Assembly (NCBI GenBank): GCA_945952025.1
Contig: CAMFGW010000002.1
Location: 112,521-176,520 of the forward strand
From: an uncultured Paracoccaceae bacterium
GTDB taxonomy: Bacteria; Pseudomonadota; Alphaproteobacteria; Rhodobacterales; Rhodobacteraceae
Reading direction: 5' to 3'
Length of the DNA stretch: 64,000 nt
Of the stretch, positions 60,889 through 64,000 are shown in pieces (the stretch's first letter is position 1; each line of letters starts with the position of its first letter). The notes under the pieces were generated by a model, which worked only from the letters and a program-made list of their open reading frames with translations, was not told the origin of the DNA and made no database searches. The position numbers and the translations under genes are program-made.

Positions 60889-62640
60889 CTATTCCTCGAA
60901 CGGATCCCAGTCGTCATCCGCCTCTGGCAGGGCGGTGGTTGCGGCTTCGGCCTCGGTCTCGGCCACGGTGCGCACGGCGCGGAACTTCGCCGCCGGGAAG
61001 AAGGCGAAGATCGCCTGCACGACCGGGTTCTTTCGCGCCTCGTCCTCGGCCGCGCGCTGGGCGGCGCCGCGTTCCTCGAGCACCGTGGGCGCGCCGCCGC
61101 CTGCAACGATCGACACGCCCCAGCGGGCGCCGGTCCAGGACTGAAGGCGCTGCGAGAGTGTCGCTGCCAGGTCGCGGGGGGCGTCGGGCGCGGGCTCGAA
61201 CTCGATCCGGCCGGGGGCGTAGCGCACGAGGCGGACGTAGGTTTCGACATCGACCAGAAGGCGCACGTCGCGGTTGGCGCGGATCAGGTCGACCACCGCC
61301 GGAAAGGTCGCGAAGCGCGCAAGGCTGGTATCCGGGGCAAGCGCGGGCGCGGCCGCCGCGCCGGAAGGGACGACGAAGGCGCGCGGCTGGGGCTGGGCCA
61401 CTTGCGCCGCCGGTCCGGACGGTGGCGGTGTTGGCCCGCGCGGAGCGGCAGATGATGGGGCGGGCGAGGGGGCGGGCGCCTCGGCCAGGCGGCGCATCAG
61501 CTGTTCGGGGTCGGGCAGATCGGCGACATGGGTCAGGCGGATCACGGCCATTTCGGCGGCCATCATCGCGTTTGGCGCCTGGGCGACTTCCTCGAGCGCC
61601 TTCAGAAGCATCTGCCACAGCCGCGTCAGCGCCCGCATCGGCAGGGCCGCGGCCATGGCCAGCCCGCGCGCGCGTTCGTCCGGCGGGACCGTGGGGTCAT
61701 CCGCCGCCTCGGGCGTGATCTTCACGACCGAAATCCAGTGCGTCACCTCGGCCAGATCGCGCAGGACCGCCATCGGGTCGGCGCCCCCGGCATATTGAGA
61801 GGCCAACTCGGCCAGCGCCTCTGCCGCCTGCCCCTTCAGGATCATGTCGAACAGATCGAGCGTGCGGCCCCGGTCCGCGAGCCCCAGCATGGCGCGCACC
61901 TGATCGGCGGTCGTCTCGCCCGCGCCATGGCTGATCGCCTGGTCCAGAAGCGATGTCGCGTCGCGCGCAGATCCTTCGGCCGCCCGGGTGATGAGCGCCA
62001 GCGCCTCGCTGCTGATCTCGGCCCCTTCGGCCGTCGCGATCTTCTGCAGAAGGCCGATCATCACCTCCGGCTCGATCCGGCGCAGATCGAACCGCTGGCA
62101 GCGCGACAGGACTGTGACCGGGACCTTGCGGATCTCGGTCGTGGCGAAGATGAACTTCACATGGGCGGGCGGTTCCTCGAGCGTCTTCAGAAGCGCGTTG
62201 AAGGCGTTCGTCGACAGCATGTGCACTTCGTCGATGATGTAGACCTTGAAGCGCGCGGAAGCCGCCCGGTAGTGGACGCTTTCGATGATCTCGCGGATGT
62301 CGCCGACGCCGGTGCGGGAAGCGGCGTCCATCTCCATCACGTCGACATGGCGGCCCTCGATGATGGCGCGGCAATGGTCGCAGACGCCGCAGGGGTCGGT
62401 CGTCGGGCCGCCGGTGCCGTCGGGGCCGACGCAGTTCAGCCCCTTGGCGATGATGCGCGCCGTCGTGGTCTTTCCGGTGCCGCGGATGCCGGTCATGATG
62501 AAGGCCTGCGCGATCCGGTCGGCCGCGAAGGCGTTCTTCAGGGTGCGCACCATCGGCTCCTGCCCGACGAGGTCGGCGAAGGTTTCGGGCCGGTATTTGC
62601 GGGCGAGAACCTGGTAGCGGTTCCCGGTTTCCTCGGTCAT
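60889..62640 (-). CDS. dnaX: DNA polymerase III subunits gamma and tau
   Basis: DnaX is the clamp-loader ATPase that ties the replicative polymerase together. The 583-residue protein starts MTEETGNRYQVLARKYRPETF. It has Walker A GIRGTGKTTTARI, a zinc-binding cysteine set (CGVCDHCRAI) and the DEVH box in IIDEVHMLS. The C-terminal half is Ala/Pro-rich, as expected for tau. ATG 62640 was chosen from this conserved start; the frame stays open 96 codons further upstream into rsgA. No SRP RNA gene was seen upstream, although ffs often lies there. Confidence 0.95.
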   Translation of the reverse strand: MTEETGNRYQVLARKYRPETFADLVGQEPMVRTLKNAFAADRIAQAFIMTGIRGTGKTTTARIIAKGLNCVGPDGTGGPTTDPCGVCDHCRAIIEGRHVDVMEMDAASRTGVGDIREIIESVHYRAASARFKVYIIDEVHMLSTNAFNALLKTLEEPPAHVKFIFATTEIRKVPVTVLSRCQRFDLRRIEPEVMIGLLQKIATAEGAEISSEALALITRAAEGSARDATSLLDQAISHGAGETTADQVRAMLGLADRGRTLDLFDMILKGQAAEALAELASQYAGGADPMAVLRDLAEVTHWISVVKITPEAADDPTVPPDERARGLAMAAALPMRALTRLWQMLLKALEEVAQAPNAMMAAEMAVIRLTHVADLPDPEQLMRRLAEAPAPSPAPSSAAPRGPTPPPSGPAAQVAQPQPRAFVVPSGAAAAPALAPDTSLARFATFPAVVDLIRANRDVRLLVDVETYVRLVRYAPGRIEFEPAPDAPRDLAATLSQRLQSWTGARWGVSIVAGGGAPTVLEERGAAQRAAEDEARKNPVVQAIFAFFPAAKFRAVRTVAETEAEAATTALPEADDDWDPFEE

Positions 62641-62713
62641 CGGGGCCTCAGACTTGCGGCGGTCAGGGTGGTTCAGATGTAGTAGCTCAGGGGCCGGAGG
62701 TAAACGGGGGCAC

Positions 62714-63763
62714 CTATTCGTCGGTCGCGTCCCAGCGCCGCTTGTGCTTGCCCGCGTCGCGCACCATGCGGCCGAAGCGGCGGCCGGCGGCGCGCAGGTC
62801 GGCGGCAGTGGCGGCGTTGTGGCGGTCCTCGGCCTGAAGCTTCCGCCAGCGGTCGAGGCGCACGGGGTCGAGCCGGCCTTCGGCGATGGCCTCCTGCACG
62901 GCGCAGCCCGGCTCGGCCTCGTGCGCACAATCGCGGAAGCGGCAGCGGGTCGCGAGTTCGGTCACGTCGGCGAAGGTCGCCTCCAGCCCCTCGGCCACGT
63001 CGGGCAGTCGAAGTTCGCGCATGCCCGGCGTGTCGATCAGGCAGCCCCCGCCCGCCAGCGGGTAAAGCGTGCGCGCCGTCGTGGTGTGGCGCCCCCGGGC
63101 GTCGGCCTCGCGGATCGGCGCGGTCTCAATCGACAGGCGCGCGAGGTGGCCCGCGAGCGTCGACTTGCCGACGCCCGAGGTGCCAAGGAAGCAGACGGTC
63201 TGGCCGGGGCCGGTCCAGGGGGCGAGCCGGTCCACGCTGGCCGGGTCGGTCGCGGTCAGCGCGAACGCGGTCAGGTCCGGCGCGATGGCGGCGATGCGGT
63301 CGAGGTAGGCCCCGGGGTCGGGGCAGAGGTCGGCCTTGGTCAGAAGGATCACCGGCCGGACGCCGCCCTGATGGACCAGAGCCAGCAGCCGTTCGAGCCG
63401 CGCCTCGTTGAAATCGGCATTGGCCGAGGTGGTCAGGAAGGCCGTGTCCACATTGGCCGCGATCAGCTGGTCGCGCGTCTCGCGCCCCGCCGCGCGGCGG
63501 GACAGGAGCGTGGCGCGGGGCAAAAGGGCCACCGCCTGCGGTGCGTCGGGCTGGGCCGCTATCCAGTCGCCGACGGCGATGTCGCCGGTCGAAAGGCCGG
63601 GGGGCGTCGCCAGGGGCCGGGCGCCGCCTTCGAAGATCGCGGTCAGGCGGCTGCGGTGGACGGCACTGACGCGGGCTGGGGCCGTGTCCGGGGGCAGGTC
63701 GGCGGTGCGGGCGTCGGTCCAGCCGATCCGGGAAAGCGCTGCCTCGGCCCCGGGCTGTTGCAT
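62714..63763 (-). CDS. rsgA: Ribosome small subunit-dependent GTPase A
   Basis: RsgA is a circularly permuted GTPase that aids 30S maturation. The 349-residue protein shows the permuted order: G4 (LLTKADL) comes before G1 (LGTSGVGKST) and G3 (DTPGMREL). An N-terminal OB domain precedes them and a C-terminal zinc site (CRFRDCAHEAEPGC) follows. It runs leftward, as does dnaX. Confidence 0.95.
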   Translation of the reverse strand: MQQPGAEAALSRIGWTDARTADLPPDTAPARVSAVHRSRLTAIFEGGARPLATPPGLSTGDIAVGDWIAAQPDAPQAVALLPRATLLSRRAAGRETRDQLIAANVDTAFLTTSANADFNEARLERLLALVHQGGVRPVILLTKADLCPDPGAYLDRIAAIAPDLTAFALTATDPASVDRLAPWTGPGQTVCFLGTSGVGKSTLAGHLARLSIETAPIREADARGRHTTTARTLYPLAGGGCLIDTPGMRELRLPDVAEGLEATFADVTELATRCRFRDCAHEAEPGCAVQEAIAEGRLDPVRLDRWRKLQAEDRHNAATAADLRAAGRRFGRMVRDAGKHKRRWDATDE

Positions 63764-63769
63764 CGCCGG

Positions 63770-64000
63770 TCAGATCAGCCCGGCGGCGCGCGCGCCGGCG
63801 ATCAGGTCTTCGGCGACATGGTGGGCATGGATGCCCGTCGCGGGCCCAAGGTCGGGGATCTGCACCACGGTCATCCCGGCCGCGCGGGCGGCGGCGGCGC
63901 CGGTGTCGCTGTCCTCGAACGCGATGCAGAGGGGGCCGTCCTGGCCCCCCCCCCCGGCCGCCCCCACGCACCCGTCGCCCCCCCCCCCGCGCCGCCCCCC
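63770..64000 (-). CDS. HAD-family hydrolase (beta-phosphoglucomutase-like), C-terminal fragment cut by window edge
   Basis: About 60 residues of clear coding sequence remain. The fragment shows the HAD-IA motif IV region CIAFEDSDTGAAAARAAGMT, with the two acidic metal ligands, and ends 6 nt before rsgA. Everything right of about 63940 is runs of C and G that do not give plausible protein, so the upstream part of the gene is either missing or corrupted. The substrate is unknown. Confidence 0.75.
   Translation of the reverse strand, partial: GGRRGGGGDGCVGAAGGGGQDGPLCIAFEDSDTGAAAARAAGMTVVQIPDLGPATGIHAHHVAEDLIAGARAAGLI
63941..64000. other. Low-complexity C/G-only sequence at window end
   Basis: The last 60 bases are nearly all C and G, with runs of up to about 12 C. 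Base composition and runs differ sharply from the rest of the window and break the HAD coding sense. This is most likely poor-quality contig-end sequence. Confidence 0.75.

Noticed and set aside
62641..62713. Possible SRP RNA (ffs) gene upstream of dnaX
   Set aside because: The gap between rsgA and dnaX is only 73 nt and lacks the conserved GGAAGCAGCC-type tetraloop region.

Overview
The window is a high-G+C chromosomal segment from an alphaproteobacterium, most likely Rhodobacteraceae/Paracoccaceae. The markers are a VPLPA-CTERM protein with its exosortase (XrtD type), a TrcR/DUF1013 cell-cycle regulator, the COQ9-rpsU neighbourhood, the fliI / flgBC-fliE-fliQ-flgFGAH-fliL flagellar layout, and a dnaX-ybaB-recR cluster. 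I see no tRNA, rRNA, CRISPR array, insertion sequence or prophage. Both edges cut genes, and the last ~60 bases look like low-quality sequence.

Region 1 (1-20 kb) is an exosortase and exopolysaccharide locus. A type I secretion ABC exporter (cut by the left edge) lies opposite a small secreted protein with a C-terminal VPLPA-type sorting tail. Next comes a leftward trio: ExeA-like ATPase, Wzz-like chain-length protein and CpsD-like tyrosine autokinase. A rightward series follows: initiating sugar-phosphate transferase, TPR lipoprotein, Wza-like export protein, outer-membrane beta-barrel, exosortase fused to an EpsI domain, and a rhomboid protease 2 nt further on. A leftward block adds a flippase, a GT2 and a GT4 glycosyltransferase and a phytase-like esterase. 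Together these can start, extend, flip, length-control and export a polysaccharide and cut or anchor the sorted protein. No Wzy polymerase was recognised.

Region 2 (20-32 kb) is leftward metabolism. One set is a small-molecule kinase, a PLP phospho-lyase-like class III aminotransferase, ArfB, a D-amino-acid transaminase and a dipeptide epimerase. Upstream is a homogentisate operon: hmgA, an MBL hydrolase, fahA, a second MBL hydrolase with an altered metal motif, an FAD monooxygenase and DUF2783, and no maleylacetoacetate isomerase. A strong promoter with a palindrome between its -35 and -10 boxes precedes hmgA. A flavin reductase lies upstream of that.

Region 3 (32-45 kb) holds gshA, a GNAT protein, rsmE, ubiA, an inner-membrane-anchored OmpA/BON protein, and the flagellar basal-body and export genes.

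Region 4 (45-64 kb) is mostly housekeeping: an MsbA-like ABC exporter, rlmN, a LOG-like protein, dapD, pheT (without pheS beside it), mscL, an NlpE-like lipoprotein, ald with a divergent Lrp-type regulator, a lytic transglycosylase, rpsU, COQ9, a quinone oxidoreductase, RNase T2, trcR, recR, ybaB, dnaX, rsgA and a truncated HAD hydrolase.
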